Positions 40,501-49,676 of a DNA stretch of 64,000 nt are shown in pieces. The stretch is from Theocolax elegans (lineage: Eukaryota; Arthropoda; Insecta; Hymenoptera; Cerocephalidae): the NCBI GenBank assembly GCA_026168455.1, contig CM047431.1:4369603-4433602 (forward strand), written 5' to 3'. The notes beneath the pieces are model-generated. The model saw only the letters and a program-made list of their open reading frames with translations. It was not told the DNA's origin and searched no databases. Every line of letters begins with the position of its first letter. The stretch's first letter is position 1. Both the position numbers and the translations under genes were made by a program.

Positions 40501-40965
40501 TTGAAATTTTAAACCGTTAATATAAGTATTCAACAAAACTTGTTTAGTTATGTGTGAAGATTTTAATCCAGTCGCGCCTTTAATAACTTTGCCTGAGATT
40601 GGTAAAGTCGGTCTTTTAATGAATGAATCTTTAAATTTATTATAAAATTCCTCCGATATGCATGAAATTTCACTTCCGGTGTCGATTAATGCATTTACAT
40701 TAACATTTTCGAGGATTATATTTATTTCCGGACAAGAATACGAATTGACTTTAATTTGTTGATTATCATCTTTTTTAGGATCGATATCAAAAATTAGATC
40801 ATTGCGTGGATCTGAATAAATAGTGAAAACATTTATTTTGTTCATTTCGCTATTATTAATTAACTTTTTACTAGAAGCATTATTTTTAATCGCTTTTTTG
40901 TGACGTTTTGATATTATTTTTTCCCGTTTAGTTGCATTTTTGTTTGTTTCTTTATTAGTTTTCAT
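37537..40965 (-). CDS. pol: Pol polyprotein: protease, RT, RNase H, integrase (element C)
   Basis: An intact 1142-codon ORF. Protease: DTGS at residues 95-98. RT: VIVPKKDGSIRICLDARQL (about 340-358), SNFDLSNSFWQI (385-397), FVDD active site (450-453). RNase H: TDASNYAIAGILSQ (598-611) and EKEMLA; the usual TDH box reads SNH (N667), a change at the third acidic position. Integrase: zinc domain H808, H813, C843, C846; triad D875, D934, E969 with the D-35-E spacing. The frame is open upstream of the ATG back to a slippery GGGAAAC in gag, so Pol is probably made as a Gag-Pol fusion by -1 frameshifting. It has no stops, consistent with recent activity. Confidence 0.96.
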   Translation of the reverse strand: MKTNKETNKNATKREKIISKRHKKAIKNNASSKKLINNSEMNKINVFTIYSDPRNDLIFDIDPKKDDNQQIKVNSYSCPEINIILENVNVNALIDTGSEISCISEEFYNKFKDSFIKRPTLPISGKVIKGATGLKSSHITKQVLLNTYINGLKFQVIYLVIPKLVKNCIIGYNTQKAIKMLINTEKEVITYQIGNDNGKINYKTTSVDSSEYETMVIEYDENFIKEDVHFKNNKSNYLDYDFDISKEEIESLIKECNSLNDTQKTLLKNLIFKFKSIFKRTPGLLLNFQYQLVLNDNLAFFNKPYPIPINYREKVKIEVKRMLEFGLIRRSTSNFINPCVIVPKKDGSIRICLDARQLNEKLKNDYESPPGVEEIFMQCKNRNYMSNFDLSNSFWQIALTEDSKKYTAFICDNKVYEFNVVPFGIKISSSALLRGLDKAITGLDNFLLTFVDDLFVISDNFENHIDHLEKLFKRLQKCNLRLNFNKSNFVKQEIKFLGNIITSKGIKPDPIKINSIHKFKKPRNVRELQGFLGFINFYTKFVKNYAKETVPLLNLLRKDVKFIWTNEHDVAFAKVKNLFDQNVILNFADKDKEYILITDASNYAIAGILSQLNENNEEQIVTFISRTLKNSEINYFTTEKEMLAIVWSLNKLDTYLRGAKSIIIKSNHEALNFLKNCKFSSSRLRRWNLYLQNYNLKLEYIPGIKNLAADYLSRTDYNRDNNINDCEIIIATIINKSVKNSKLSKDFQNLKTLQENDEFITKIKYKMDSDEHYSRYEIINGHICKNFNNLTRIVLPESMLKNFIKEIHEYYGHVGARKIYKMLIEYFFAPKLRKKCNIYIKTCDNCQRNKWLTHKYYPILQPIIVDKPQQLLSIDFLGPLPTSTGNVKYILSTVDVFSKYVKLYAIKKANTVSVINKISDYIVNVNNIHAIITDHGTQFTSDKWKDYLEKRKIKMLFSSIRHPQSNIVERVHREIARIFKSMLKSHAAWANELKKVENVINCVHLETTGFPPVELQFDENCKRIWENYIDFNFTKNNLTYPEKLEKAKLNMHNYLNNRAKKANSSNKHFTFKINDYVLIKALNVSKENEKKTAKFMSPYEGLYKIIEKVGLDTYMLYDDKINKERGKFHVSNLKKYYFENDN

Positions 40966-40994
40966 TTTTAGGGAGTCCGAGTTAGAAAATGCAA

Positions 40995-42416
40995 CTAATT
41001 CGCGTTTCCCTCATGATCTGCGTGAATTAGAGCTTCTATGTGCTCGAATGACTCGTCGATTCCGCTTACATTCTCGGTATTTTGCGATTTATTACCTTGA
41101 TTGCCTTTTTTGGCAAACATTGGTTTAATAATTTTTTTGTTTGATTTTTGCTCTATTTGAATCGAATTTACATTGGGTGTACTATTTCGATTCCAATGAG
41201 TATTTTGATTAGACGATTGTCTATTATAATTTTTATTAGAATTATTGCTTTTATTTATATCGAATTCTTTTTTCGAAAAATCGTAATTTTTGTTACTGCT
41301 TTGATTTATTCCCGGTTTGTTAACGGATTGATCAAAACTTCTTTTTTGATTACGTTCTGAATCGAATTCATTTAAAATTTTAAATAAAGTCTGTTTATCA
41401 CGGGTTTGTTGGCCCATTATAGTATGTTTAATTTCACGCTCGAAATGCTCGCTGATTTTTTCTATTAATTCAGCTTCCGTAAGCATTGTATCGATTTCTC
41501 GAGCTAGTCCCAGGATATTCGTAGCATATTCCACACGAGTACCTTGATTTGGAAAATATTGTCCAAACTCGATCTTTCGTCTTGCATGGCGTTGCATATT
41601 ATTGTTCCAATACCTGTCTTTAAATTTGCTTTTAAAGTCTTCAAAATCGATAATATCGGAGTCTAATAAATACCACCAATCTTTCGCCGTTTTCGTAAAT
41701 ACTTGGGATAAAATGCTTATCATATCATCGCGTGATGTAGCCGTGCTTACAACGTATTTCTCAAGTTCGTTTAAGAATCGCATAGGGCGTTCTTCTGACG
41801 ATTCTCCTGAGAATTTAGGAAGTTGTAACCTTATTTTTGGCACATATTCTCCTATTGTGTGATTAATTGTATTTAAATTGACTTGATTTATTCGATCGGA
41901 AAACACGTTTAGTTCTTCCTCGATTTTACTTATTTTAATTTGCGTTTGTTTATCTTTATCATTTATTAATTTAATTAACGCGTTTTTTAAATCTATTGGA
42001 TTTGAATTTACAGTTATTTCTTTCTGTATTTCGTCCAATTCTAAATTTAAACTATGCATATTAGCATTTACCCGATCATTTTCTTGTTCAACAATATTTA
42101 ATCGTTTTGATAATTTTGTGATTTCGTCTGAATGTTTTAGTGCTTTAGACGTTAAAACCTCTAATTTTTCCATTAAATTCCTATTGATAGACGAAATCTG
42201 TTCATGAACTGTATCATTACAAGAGTGACACTGTTCTATTAATTGTTTAATGGTGGCTTCATTTTCAATATTTTGATCAAATAATAAATGAAGTTCCTCG
42301 GTTACGGCTCTTTCCCAGACTTCGCGTTTTTGTTCAACGATATCTTTTTCGTTGTTTCGGGCTGCTTCCTTGATTTCAAGTAGAAAAGTACCCGATCTTC
42401 GCGTTTGAGATGCCAT
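40995..42416 (-). CDS. gag: Gag of element C
   Basis: A 473-codon ORF with ATG at 42414-42416. The N-terminal half is helical and Glu/Lys-rich (coiled coil around residues 80-150). The middle (about 190-330) has a retrotransposon Gag pattern (RLQLPKFSGESSEERPMRFL, then DWWYLLDSDI and FEDFKSKFKDRYW). The C-terminus is Asn/Ser/Lys-rich, basic, and lacks any CCHC knuckle, so RNA binding would rely on basic residues. The -1 frame opens just before its TAG, giving access to pol. Confidence 0.9.
   Translation of the reverse strand: MASQTRRSGTFLLEIKEAARNNEKDIVEQKREVWERAVTEELHLLFDQNIENEATIKQLIEQCHSCNDTVHEQISSINRNLMEKLEVLTSKALKHSDEITKLSKRLNIVEQENDRVNANMHSLNLELDEIQKEITVNSNPIDLKNALIKLINDKDKQTQIKISKIEEELNVFSDRINQVNLNTINHTIGEYVPKIRLQLPKFSGESSEERPMRFLNELEKYVVSTATSRDDMISILSQVFTKTAKDWWYLLDSDIIDFEDFKSKFKDRYWNNNMQRHARRKIEFGQYFPNQGTRVEYATNILGLAREIDTMLTEAELIEKISEHFEREIKHTIMGQQTRDKQTLFKILNEFDSERNQKRSFDQSVNKPGINQSSNKNYDFSKKEFDINKSNNSNKNYNRQSSNQNTHWNRNSTPNVNSIQIEQKSNKKIIKPMFAKKGNQGNKSQNTENVSGIDESFEHIEALIHADHEGNAN
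41004..41010 (-). promoter_or_regulatory. -1 ribosomal frameshift heptamer GGGAAAC
   Basis: In gag frame it reads G GGA AAC, the X XXY YYZ form, six bases before the gag TAG. The -1 frame entered here is open (after a TGA just upstream) and runs into pol without interruption. The same heptamer serves gag-pro frameshifting in type-D simian retroviruses. A short stem (TTAG/CTAA) downstream is weak, so the stimulatory structure is uncertain. Confidence 0.75.
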
Positions 42417-42678
42417 TTTATCGGTTTATATCAATTAATAAATGGTTTAATGGTTTATTTACGTTTAGTAAAAGAGATCTATAAACGCAATGGTTTTAAA
42501 TGTTTTTGATATTAAACTTTTAAATTTTTTGAATCGATATACTTTTATCGGAAATCATCAAAAAATAATAAAAAATGATTTTAAACTATTTATTTTTATA
42601 GTTTTTCATTTTATTTTTGCTTTAGTTTAATTTTAGTAATTTTGTATTTTTAATGAAAATTTAAACTAAATATCGAAG
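42417..42678 (-). other. spacer between leader ORF and gag, element C
   Basis: AT-rich, no ORF. It separates the stop of the leader ORF from the gag ATG by about 260 bases, which would make gag the second ORF on the genomic RNA. Confidence 0.6.
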
Positions 42679-43065
42679 TTAATCGCTAATACTTAATTTT
42701 TTAAAATTATTGATGATTACATTTGTAATGAAATCTTCAATTAATGTTACGCGCTGATGAAAATTAACATTTTGACATCGTAATCTTTTTTGATAATCAA
42801 ATAAGTCACGTTCTAGTATTTTGATACGGTTTTCGAGTTCGGAATTTTTTAACTTTAAACTTTTATTTTCAGTTTTTAATTCGCCTATTAAACTGTTTAA
42901 ATTCTTAATTTCATCGCGGATTTCATTAACGTCTTCTTGTAAATCAGAGACATCTATATTATTATTTTCTAAATTTTCACTAAGCAAAGTAATTTGTCCG
43001 CCTATATCGAACAAATGATTTGAGCGTATTTCGCTAAAATGATCGTTTATATTGTAATCAATCAT
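42679..43065 (-). CDS. leader ORF of element C, small coiled-coil protein
   Basis: A 128-codon ORF with a real ATG (43063-43065), between the primer binding site and gag, where Gypsy elements usually have only untranslated leader. Residues about 25-100 form a long amphipathic heptad pattern (LSENLENNN..., LNSLIGELKTENKSLKLKNSELENRI), a likely parallel coiled coil. There is no known domain, signal or membrane segment. It could be a self-associating cofactor or a displaced Gag segment; I cannot tell. The absence of stops in such an AT-rich region is notable. Confidence 0.7.
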   Translation of the reverse strand: MIDYNINDHFSEIRSNHLFDIGGQITLLSENLENNNIDVSDLQEDVNEIRDEIKNLNSLIGELKTENKSLKLKNSELENRIKILERDLFDYQKRLRCQNVNFHQRVTLIEDFITNVIINNFKKLSISD

Positions 43066-43497
43066 ATTACAAAATAGAAATAGTAAAAAAAAATTTTTTA
43101 ATTTTACTTATTATATTCAAGTGTACTAGTCTACTCGAGTTATTCGACAATTTATACTTTTATCGTGCTCTGCGGAATAGGGTATGTTATTATCTATTTA
43201 TTTTTCCCGTACTGTAACACAATCTTCGAGATTACAAATAGAATCTAAATCTAATTCCTTAGATTGTTTATCTGTGAACAAATTACTCATTCTTTCTCAA
43301 AAGGAAATCAAAGGAACGAAAAAAAAATCTTATTAAATTACAATTAAGAGGTTTATGGTAAATGATGTGCTACAATTCAACCAATATTGCTCTTTTAGCG
43401 CGTTTGATTAAATATAAAAGAAAATTTTATTTTGGAACACAATTCACAAACCTTGGTTGGATACTTTAGTATCTTTGATGATTAGACCTCTGTTGGG
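43066..43497 (-). other. 5' leader of element C
   Basis: No ORF of note. AT-rich leader between the primer binding site and the first ORF. Confidence 0.6.
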
Positions 43498-43514
43498 TCC
43501 TGTCACGGTCGCCA
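43498..43514 (-). promoter_or_regulatory. primer binding site, tRNA-Arg type (element C)
   Basis: In element sense TGGCGACCGTGACAGGA, complementary over 17 bases to the 3' end of an arginine tRNA. It lies 9 bases from the LTR end at 43524, slightly further than usual. It shares its first 13 bases with the element B site at 32038. Confidence 0.9.
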
Positions 43515-43523
43515 TTTTTATTA

Positions 43524-43661
43524 TGTGACGGTCCAGTTTATTCACATAATAAAAAATAAGATAGAATCTCCTCTTTTTGAGTTTCTGTCTTATTTAATCC
43601 ATCGATCCGTATAGGGTAGAGATATTATCCCATCCAATAGCAAATCGATGAATGAGCATTG
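43524..43661 (-). mobile_element. 138-bp stub of the 5' LTR of element C
   Basis: Identical in extent to the first 138 bp of the other LTRs (34935-35072). It is cut after GAGCATTG and joined through two filler bases (CC, 43662-43663) to the duplicated solo-LTR piece. Confidence 0.92.
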
Positions 43662-43663
43662 CC

Positions 43664-43965
43664 CTAGCCTTGCTCGCCGCGTAATTTAGTGTACCCCAGC
43701 TTCTTCTCCTCCCCCCCCTTCGCGCGCGAAGTAGCCGGCTTACAAAACGCGTATTACAGCCGTGCCGTTCGCTATTCTTATTCTAAATATTCTTAGAGAT
43801 AAGCACGAGTACCCAATTGAACATTTTTAAGCGAGTAGCGAATCGCTACAATTACTTCGGAACGTACGCGACTGGCACCCGCTGTTACTATAATAAATTA
43901 ATAAATTAATAATTTATAAATAAACTAAATTTGATCACCCGCACCCTGATCCCCAGTGCGACGTG

Positions 43966-44006
<41 letters not shown>
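43664..44006. repeat. duplicate of the solo-LTR end and (AT)n tract
   Basis: 43664-43968 repeats 34593-34898 (end of the solo LTR), and 43969-44006 repeats the (AT)n tract, with small length differences in the C-run and AT-run. It places a second copy of the left flank of element C in front of a second complete LTR. Confidence 0.93.
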
Positions 44007-44009
<3 letters not shown>

Positions 44010-45399
44010 GACGGTCCAGTTTATTCACATAATAAAAAATAAGATAGAATCTCCTCTTTTTGAGTTTCTGTCTTATTTAATCCATCGATCCGTATAGGGT
44101 AGAGATATTATCCCATCCAATAGCAAATCGATGAATGAGCATTGATTCGTCGAGTTAATATGTTACTGGAAACCCCTTACGATTGTGATACCACTTCAAT
44201 TCAGTAACGTAGTTCAAAGAGAAAGCAAATTCTCTTATCCCGCGTTACTTTACGAATTGAAAAGTGTTCACAATCTAGGTCTAAAAATCTCCAATTGCAT
44301 TCAGCGACGTAGGTCTGAGAGAAAACAAATTCTCCCATCACGCGTCACCTTAAGAAAGCCATTGTGATTCTTAAGACCTAATAAAGGGTTGCCTTATTGG
44401 GGTCGTTTGGTAATATAAGGAAAAAAGATTAATTAATATAATCAAATAAAAAGAATTTATTTTATGTTCATGTAGGATGTTGGAAGAACATCCTAACATG
44501 CCTTTATAATAGAACTAACATTTATGTTACAAGAGTCTGTTTACGCGAGACTCGACCACAGCGGAGAGGCCGCTTGAAAGGCTCGTCGTCCTCGACGAAA
44601 ATGCTGCAGAGACAGCGAGAGCCGTTGGTTTTGTCAAGTCTTGGCAGTGGTGGGGGAACTCTCTACTCAGGATCTAAGTCTCCCACCATCGGCATATCAA
44701 GCACACGCATCGATATGTGCGTGTATTATCTCATGACGTCGTACTCTGGCTGTTCGTCTATATTTTCTTATATTAGATAATAAATGTATTAATTATTATA
44801 TTGTTTGAATATAATACTTGTAGTGTTATGTTTTACAAGATGCATTATTTATGCATAGATATAGTTACGATATTGCTATATTATTGTAAAACTTACAGTT
44901 TTATTGAAAATTGGTTTAATACCAATTTTCATTGTAAATTATGATAAATAATAATTTTGAATGTTGTATTTTAGTTTACTTACAACTAAAATATTTAACT
45001 CGATTTAATTGATTAATGGAAATTGTTTAAACCATTAATTATTAATAACTTTGTCATTTTTGGTTGTATCGCATTGATATTTTGACCAAAAATGGCAAAT
45101 ATGTAAAAAAAAATAATAAAATTATAAATTTTACAATTTTCCACCTTTCAATGTTTAAATTAATTATTTAAACATTAAAAGTGAAAATAAAAAAATCTTC
45201 CCTAACCGGGGATCGAACCCCGTCGTAGCGTGTATCAGTCAGATACTCTACCGCTTGACTATTTTAGTCTCTTATGAGAGATGATCCGATATGTCTACAT
45301 TAGCTAATCGACAGTATTAGCTTATGTAGCATTGCTTTTTTATGCTATTTCGCTGAAATAAAAGCTTGAAATTTTGTATATCAAATTTGGGATGTCACA
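44007..45399 (-). mobile_element. second complete LTR of element C (1393 bp)
   Basis: TGTGACGGTC to GGGATGTCACA, followed by ATATATATATTT, consistent with a short AT target duplication. It carries the tRNA-like promoter (B box 45209-45219, A box 45251-45261, minus strand). It is either the displaced 5' LTR or a solo LTR from another allele. Confidence 0.93.
45187..45262 (-). promoter_or_regulatory. tRNA-like pol III promoter, second LTR copy
   Basis: The same structure as in the first LTR with two differences, one inside the A box (TAGTCAAGCGG). Both A-box and B-box consensus matches are kept, as is the T-run. Confidence 0.7.
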
Positions 45400-45748
45400 A
45401 TATATATATTTAATACATATCTTCAGATTCATGAGATTAGGATAGGTTAAGTTTATTCAATAATATTTTATTTATTTCGGAAATTGAGGGTTATTACATT
45501 CGAATGAGATGTCAAGTGTTTTAAATGTGTGTGCAGTTGCTTAGTTACCAGCTAATAGCACGCGTAGCGAAAGAAATACTAGTGGCTAAATGTCATTCTT
45601 TCGCCATCGAAAACAGTGGCGAAACTACGTACTTTCGACCAGGGCATCAAGAAAAAGAGTTTATTATTTTTATGCCGTTAAAATGTTATAAATCTTTCTT
45701 TAAATTAATACAAAATTTATTTATTTCAGAAGAAAGTTTTATTACTTA
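45400..45748. other. unassigned AT-rich flank
   Basis: Right flank of element C. It contains a 9-bp inverted repeat (TTTCGCCAT/GTGGCGAAA near 45599-45625). I see no gene; the open frame crossing it has no recognisable domain. Confidence 0.4.
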
Positions 45749-46841
45749 TAACGGTAAGCGAGTTACCGATCAGGTAAGCAACTCGAAAGAGGATTTACAG
45801 CGCTGCGCGCGCACGAACGCGCGAGAATTGTGCGCACCCAGCTGGGAGAACGAGTTCGCGCGCGTACGACACAACAACGTGTTGACAACCGCCGTGATAT
45901 TTTTAACGGGACAAAGAACCGAAGTGTCGGTGCATTTGGTGAGTGGGTGTGATTTCTCCCCACCAACCTCCACGTCGGCGTGCGGAGCAGCACGGCCCAG
46001 AGAAAGGGGAAAAGAAAGAAGCCAGTAGTCGGCCGCCTTCCCGACCGTTGGAGTGAAAGAGAGAGAGATAAGCCTTAGGCCAAGCTATCTCTCCGTCGCC
46101 CAGCCTTGTCCCGCCGAGGCGAGATATTTAGATACGCGGTAAGTGGTGCACCACGTTTAGACCCGCATGTCTGTTTAATATTTCGTGTCCCGATTTACCT
46201 GGTACGGTCCAGGAGAGGAAGCTTCTTCCCCTCTCGTGACAAATCCCGCCCGGGTAGACAGGTCGGTGGTTCGCGGGAGCCACTTCACGAGAGAAGGCGC
46301 GCGTGACGTAGGAAGCTTCTACGTTAGAGTTACATACATCACACGGTGTGACGTATGCCATCAGGTTAAGCAGCCGATCATTCCCGGATCGGTTGCTCAT
46401 AACTCGTCGGTTAATAGATTTTAACTAATTGTTTTCGCGCTGACCTCGGGGGTAGTCATCAGTACGACTCCCCTTAAATTGTTAACGTTGATTTATTGTT
46501 AATTTATTAATATTTAATTGTTTATATAATAAATTGACTCGGCGAGACGATCTTTCTCGCCGATTAACATAAAATATTGATTGTTGATAGTGTTTTACGG
46601 GTTACAGTCCTATCCCACGAATACCACCCTCTCCGGTGTTTATCCTATTTGGCAATTTTGGGCATAGGGCCCAACACACGGTATCTAAGTCAAACGAGGT
46701 GTTTGATGTTGTTAACGGCATTGCACGAGAATCAAAGTGATTCCCGGCCGCATCGTGGTACTGCGCACTTAAGGTTGGTAAGGTGGGACAAATTGGGCCT
46801 AACCGGGGGCCTTACATTTCCCCAGTACCCACCCCGTTACA
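45749..46841. mobile_element. LTR-like repeat, copy 1
   Basis: It shares ordered blocks with 47328-48166: GGTAAGYGAGTTAYCGATCAG, GCACCACG, CCTGGTACGGTCCAGG, CCTCGGGGGTAGTC, CATAGGGCCCAA, and the end CAGTACCCACCCCGTTACA. The end reads TGTAACGGGGTGGG on the minus strand, a typical LTR terminus. GT-rich donor-like sites occur (GGTAAGC at 45751). No protein is present. The left boundary is approximate. Confidence 0.65.
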
Positions 46842-47020
46842 TACTCTAAAAGTACAAAATTTTAATGACAGAACTTTTGGATGATCCTTCGCCAATAAAT
46901 AAATTTATTTTAGGAGGTGACGTTTTATTTATATCCATTTAAAATAATCCAAAATATCAATAAGTAGTAAACTACTACTAAACACTTTACTATTTTTGGT
47001 AAGTTATCATTTTCTTATCA
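46842..47020. repeat. dispersed repeat, also present inverted at 60525-60720
   Basis: CTCTAAAAGTACAAAAT...GATCCTTCG..AATAAATAAATTTATTTTAGGAGGT...TTTACTATTTTTGGTAAGTTA matches the reverse complement of 60525-60720 with moderate divergence. Class unknown. Confidence 0.7.
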
Positions 47021-47327
47021 TTTTTATTCTTACTCCAATACATTAAATTTTAGTAAAAGTTTTTTATATACAAATTATAATCATATTTAAAATAAACTAA
47101 ATTTTTGGTATAAAACCCAACGCGCTATAACAGTACCTCCAAGGTGGTGTTTTAATCTGTATATTTTCTAAGGTGTCCATGGTAGTGAAAAAATAATATA
47201 ATTTGAAATACTATTTTGAATATATTAATTACTAAAAACCTGTTTCGTAATTAAAAATAGAGGGTTGGTGCGCGAAGAGCGCAGGAGTATATATATATAA
47301 TAACTTGTATATATATAATAACGGTAA
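47021..47327. other. AT-rich stretch, no gene seen
   Basis: Low-complexity AT-rich DNA with a short (TA)n and a duplicated TATATATATAATAAC string just before LTR-like copy 2. Nothing further is recognised. Confidence 0.5.
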
Positions 47328-48166
47328 GTGAGTTATCGATCAGATGGGCAACACGAAAGAGTATATATTTCGCTGCGCGCGTACGGCCTCGGGAGAGTCG
47401 TGCGCGTCCAGCTTATAGTAGAGATATAGCGCCCGCAAGGTATTGTTATACAGTCCGAGATGCCGCGTGTTCTTTATTATCTTGATACCGGAGAAGTGTG
47501 TGTGTGTGTGTGATACGGTGTGGGTGCGGACAGGCTTTCCCCACACGACCCAACACGCTGAGCAACGCCGTACGCCTCCACGATTCCAAATTTCGTCCAG
47601 GGAATGACGTAAGACCGGAGCCAATTCGCCCATAGGAGTGAGTTACAACGTATTTCGAGCGATGTCTCGCGAATACAAAGGTGAGTGGAGCACCACGTTG
47701 TCCCCGCGTATCCCGTTAATATTTTCCCGAGATCCTGGTACGGTCCAGGCCAATATTAAATTTTGATTGAGTCTTTCCACGTTAACCTCGGGGGTAGTCG
47801 ACGGTATGACTCCCCTTTAATCATTATTATGAAATTTATTATTTATTTATTTATTTAATAAATTGAATTGGCGGGAATGTCTATCCCGACGACTAACGAA
47901 ATATTAAGCTTGTTAATCAATTTCCCGGTAATAATACTTTTCGACGAATACCGCTCTCTCCGGCGTATACTCTAGTTAGTAAATTTTGGACATAGGGCCC
48001 AATACACGGTTTTAAAGCCAAACAAAGTATTTGACGTTGTTAACGAAATTGCACGGTATCAAAGTGATTCGTGGCTGCATCGTGGGACTGATATACATCG
48101 GTTGGTAAGGTAGGACATATTGAACCTAACCGGGGCCTTATATTTCCCAGTACCCACCCCGTTACA
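47328..48166. mobile_element. LTR-like repeat, copy 2
   Basis: A diverged, shorter copy of 45749-46841 in the same orientation, ending at CCCACCCCGTTACA (48166) and followed by (AT)n. The differing lengths show internal deletions. These are probably two solo LTRs or the ends of a deleted element. Confidence 0.65.

Positions 48167-48198
<32 letters not shown>
48167..48198. repeat. (AT)n microsatellite
   Basis: Simple dinucleotide tract directly after the LTR-like end. Confidence 0.9.
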
Positions 48199-48201
<3 letters not shown>

Positions 48202-48202
48202 A

Positions 48203-48500
48203 TTAGGGTGGATTTTAATTATAATTGGGTTTTATTTTACATTGCATTGCGGATATGCACAGGAAAATTCACGTTAATATGATGAGCTGCCTTACCAAGC
48301 ATCTGATCGCGTCGCCGCTGTCGTTCGTCGGTGCGACCGGAGGTATTCTCAAGCTTCGCACAATATTGTCCAACCTATGTACAACGTGTGTACTTACGGT
48401 AATATATACATTTTGTCAGTGTGAGAAATATTATCCGCCGATACCTGTGCTCGGCTGCTCAGAGTGAGGGGCACCCCGGCCCGCTGTACGTACGTATACG
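48203..48500. repeat. dispersed repeat, related copy at 58406-58700
   Basis: Blocks shared in order: TAGGGTGGA, GATGCACAGG/GATATGCACAGG, CTGATCG, CTCAA.CT.CG.AC.AT, TGTACAACGTGTG.ACTTAC and GTGCTCGG. It may be an LTR or an untranslated part of an unknown element; it has no coding content. Confidence 0.6.
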
Positions 48501-48779
48501 CGGGAAAAAAAGAGAGACGCGGTGAGAGTTACCAGTCTCTCGCGCGCACGTGTTGATGCGTTGGGGTACCGCGCGTATCCCGACGCCGATCGCGGATCGC
48601 GTCATAAAATAAATAGGCACATGCCTGAAGAGGACTTACGTACACTGCTGGAGTGCAGGGAGATGTTCTCAGGGATTCACGCCCGCTTCTCTCGTGTTTC
48701 CTCTCTCCTGTTTCCTCCCCCCCCTCTCTCTCTCTCTCTCTCTCTTTCTCATACTAAGGACTGGTCGGGTCGGGAACAC
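48501..48779. other. unassigned stretch with (CT)n
   Basis: No recognisable gene. Contains a (CT)n run at about 48724-48748 just before the first LINE. Confidence 0.4.
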
Positions 48780-49352
48780 TAAATCATCTAACACATTCTC
48801 CATCTTTCATACTAATATTAATCGTTTAAAAACTCATTTTTCATCTATCGAAGCAATTGTTTTTCCTGAATCCCACGATGTCATTGCCATCACGGAAACC
48901 TTCCTCACCGAAAGCGATTCTTCTGAGATTCTTCAGTTACCTGGTTATGCTCTTTATCGGCTGGATCGTGGAGGTAAGGAAGGTGGTGGTGTGGCGGCGT
49001 ATGTTCGGAATGAGTTTGCTGTGAGCATCATAGCTCACTCCGATCCTGTCTCTCTAACGCCCCCGAATTCCTCATTTTGCGTATAGTAAACAGAACGGTG
49101 GCGTTGGCGTTGGCAGTGGTGTATCGCAGGCCTTCTGCTGCTTACCCTACGGAGTTCTTCGATGCTCTTGCTGACATTCTCCCGAACTATAAAAATGTCA
49201 TTATTACTGGTGATCTCAACATTGATATGACATCTTCTAGCGCTGCAGCGAACATGTTGAGAGGGAGTTTGACAGAGCTGGGCCTTTTCCTGGTTCCATC
49301 AGAACCTACGCACCACGCTGTGACGTCGGTGGGAACATCTGATACTTGGTAG
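48780..49352 (+). pseudogene. LINE 1 APE-type endonuclease
   Basis: This would nick target DNA for target-primed reverse transcription. Motifs are in order: FHTNINRLKTHF (Asn), IAITETFL (catalytic Glu), VVYRRPS, and VIITGDLNIDM (Asp and Asn). EPTHHAVTSVGTSDTW comes just before the stop, where the final His box (S/D-H) is expected later. The first part (to 49086) and second part (from 49077) are in different frames. A TAG at 49350 replaces the codon before DLFLV, and the reading continues behind it. Confidence 0.85.
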
Positions 49353-49676
49353 GATCTTTTCCTGGTTCGTGAACCGGTACCAGATTTTGTTTACAGTAAA
49401 TCTACTTCTCCCTTTGCGGCGGGGCATGATGCCATTAGCATCTCCCTTATGATTAACATATCGCGGGATCATGTCAAGAGGTTCTGGGTTAGGGACTTGG
49501 AGAAGATCAACCTTCATCATCTTGCTACCACCTTGACTTCATTCCTGGATTAATCGTAACATAACTCAGTACTTCCATCTTCAACAGTCACAGATTCACT
49601 TTCATCTGCCTGGCCTGACCAGCCTACTCCTTTACGATCACTTTCATCTAATCATTTCGACCTGCTTTCATCATCA
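49353..49676 (+). pseudogene. LINE 1 end of endonuclease and linker
   Basis: The same frame continues past the TAG: DLFLVREPVPDFVYS, then GHDAISISLMI, the terminal His box of APE, and a linker with two further stops near 49551 and 49557. It joins the endonuclease to the RT part at 49677. Confidence 0.65.

Larger units (their letters stand above)
34935..45399 (-). mobile_element. Ty3/Gypsy retrotransposon C, near full length, rearranged 5' side
   Basis: Minus-strand order: 5' LTR stub (43524-43661), primer binding site (43498-43514), coiled-coil ORF, gag, pol, 3' ORF, polypurine tract (36328-36340), 3' LTR (34935-36327). A second complete LTR lies at 44007-45399, separated by a duplicated piece of the flanking solo LTR. 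All main ORFs are intact, and the two full LTRs have equal length with only a handful of differences seen by eye. This is a young insertion. Confidence 0.93.

Noticed and set aside
45525..46028. 167-codon plus-strand ORF
   Set aside because: It spans unassigned flank and the start of an LTR-like repeat, has no recognisable domain, and the related repeat at 47.3 kb does not keep the frame.
48203..48470. 80-codon ORF as a host exon
   Set aside because: The region recurs at 58406-58700 without keeping the frame, so it is a dispersed repeat.
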